From Daucus carota subsp. sativus (Eukaryota > Streptophyta > Magnoliopsida > Apiales > Apiaceae): 64,000 bases of DNA. The notes beneath the pieces are model-generated. The model saw only the letters and a list, made by a program, of their open reading frames with translations. It had not been told where the DNA came from and did no database searches. Position numbers and translations under genes: made by a program. The stretch covers positions 26,772,558 to 26,836,557 of the forward strand of contig NC_030388.2 in the NCBI RefSeq assembly GCF_001625215.2, written 5' to 3'. Below, one piece after another: positions 62,460 through 64,000 of the stretch. How positions within the stretch are numbered: the stretch's first letter is position 1; each line of letters begins with the position of its first letter.

Positions 62460-64000
62460 CATAATGGGTGTATACAGTTCTGCAGTTCCGATTTGAGCGG
62501 TTATCAAAATCCCGCAAACAGCTCTCTTGTGGAAATCCGCCGTTACGGAGCAAGCGAGGCACAAAATCTGGATACTCTCTTTCTTATTCAAAGCGATTTC
62601 TTTGTTCTTCAGAGAACATTGACTTGTCCTGTACAAACAAGTGCGGCACCGGTGAGTACCGAGTCGAAATATAGTCTAGGTACTGCACTTTTGCCTTGTC
62701 CTAGATTATCTTGTAACTGTGTTCTGCATGTCAATTTTAAGGTATTATATGTTTATGACATGGGTCTTTTTATCTCTCACTGCGTTTTCGATTAGCATTC
62801 GGCGATTTGATTAGAGGCGATTGTGTTTTTTTTTATTGGACAAAGAAGGGGTTGCATATCAGTGTTTGATGCTAATTCTTTGTTGTTAATGTATATTTTA
62901 TTAATTTTGCGGAACAAAAGTTTGTGGTACATCACTGATTCAATTCAATTTGATAAATGTTCTGCATTTCGAGTGTCGCGAAGCTTATGACCAAATTGGG
63001 GTTTTAAGAAAATGTTGGTACTATGTATGACTGATGAGTTTGTGACGGTCTATAATCTTTCAAGTCTTGCACTGGGGAAATTGTTTTTAAAGTATTATTT
63101 TTTTTGGGTGGGGGACTATGTGATGAGTTTACAACAGGGCGATTAGTAGCGTGCTGCAAAGGATTGCATTTTATTTTGAGTATCATATGATAAAGATGTT
63201 TTGTTCTGAAGTCATTAAGCAGGTCAAGTGATGCACTTTGTGTTGGAGTAATTCGAATGTATTTCTTAAGTCCTGCAATGATTCAAATTTTTGTAAGTTG
63301 TTGTTTTAATTTGTAGCTTCCTTTAATTTGTATGTTTGTACCGCTTGATATTCTATGTTGTTTGGCACGTATCCCGTTCTCTAAATTTTATTTTACATAT
63401 CGATGCTGGATTGCAGATTATCAATTTCCATCGGCTTAGGTTTGCATGACTAATCTTTTTCCTTTCACATGTAGAATATTTCTCTTAAACAAAGTTGTTA
63501 CTTGAGGGTGCATTTATCCATTTATTATTATGAATCCATCGGTGTGTGCAAATGTTAGGGGTAGGATCCAATCAAATTCTGCGCATTAAAACAAAGAAGC
63601 TTGTCAGGATATAGGCTGCTTTTTACCTACATATTCCGTGTTGTATTTATATAATTGAGATTCTTTATAAAAGCAATTGCACATACACATGTATCCAGTA
63701 TTTAATGGAATGTCATTGTCTTTCAGAAGCTTGTAGGTTCTTTTAGGTGTCCATTATACAGGCTTATATATACTCTCTTGAAATCTTGTTTTAGCTGATG
63801 ACATGTAGAAAATGCAGGACACGTGTTATTTCTACTAATCCCAGGGGAAGAGTTTTTTGAATGATGACACTCCATGTTTTTGTCTTGGTGCAGGGAGAAA
63901 GCGCAGCAGCAGGCTTATTGGAAGCCCTTGAGTGTTTAATTGGCTGAAGAAGCAGCCCGTCTTTGTTAATCTAGTTGAAGATCAAAATGTTAACAATACA
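62460..64000 (+). other. 5' leader, leader intron and start codon of a gene leaving the window
   Basis: A moderately GC-rich stretch near 62480-62651 ends in CACCG followed by GTGAGT. A good acceptor (TCTTGGTGCAG) ends at 63893. After it, 93 bases without ATG lead to the ATG at 63987 (MLTI...), preceded by an in-frame TAG. This looks like a 5' untranslated exon, a 1.24-kb leader intron and the first five codons. Alternatively the first exon is coding (an open frame with TLFLIQSDFFVLQRTLTC spans 62493-62651 but has no ATG). The product cannot be named. Confidence 0.45.

Overview
This is nuclear DNA from a flowering plant, most likely a eudicot. The genes are intron-rich with canonical GT-AG junctions, the intergenic DNA is very AT-rich, and every gene family recognised is plant-typical (SEC14-like CRAL-TRIO, DUF868, copper amine oxidase, thermospermine synthase ACL5, plant MAPKKK-like kinase, F-box with an F-box-associated region). 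The DNA transposons are plant types (Stowaway, PIF/Harbinger, Mutator-like, hAT, mariner DD39D, Helitron). An Apiaceae-like asterid is possible from the abundant Stowaway copies with CTCCCTCCGTCCC ends, but the species is not established.

Layout. (1) 1-8841: a seven-exon SEC14-like gene whose 5.7-kb fifth intron carries a ~110-bp tandem repeat, a Stowaway MITE and a 4.35-kb mariner-like element. That element holds a transposase gene broken by one stop codon, a short ORF with DLNxxP motifs at the opposite end, and a captured piece of a ribosomal protein S18 gene. (2) 8842-19000: a transposon landfill. It includes a five-element nest at 9552-11838, a Helitron at 15032-16400, three further MITEs and retroposon tails. 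(3) 19061-20085: a DUF868 gene with a short upstream ORF. (4) 20086-25141: about 5 kb without a convincing gene. (5) 25142-27650: a complete four-exon copper amine oxidase. (6) 27700-42500: repeats, namely a palindromic MULE-type MITE, a 1.9-kb MULE with exact 9-bp target duplications, a retroposon with a 14-bp duplication, a second Helitron, a broken hAT transposase, a tRNA-like SINE, a TA microsatellite and a retrotransposon primer-binding site. (7) 42672-62099: a locally duplicated block of convergent thermospermine synthase (ACL5) and F-box genes. Its order is ACL5-1, kinase(-), F-box 1 (broken), ACL5 relic, F-box 2, ACL5-2, F-box 3, F-box 4. (8) 62460-64000: the probable 5' leader, leader intron and start codon of a gene that runs off the right edge.

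How parts relate. ACL5-type enzymes make thermospermine, which in Arabidopsis limits xylem differentiation. F-box proteins are SCF ubiquitin-ligase receptors. The ACL5 and F-box genes sit tail to tail and share downstream sequence in repeated units, so they appear to have been copied together; no functional link is shown. Copper amine oxidase oxidises di- and polyamines, so the window holds both a polyamine-making and a polyamine-degrading gene family, probably by coincidence of position. Exon boundaries were set by reading splice sites and by frame continuity: the SEC14, amine oxidase and both ACL5 models all sum to whole codons.
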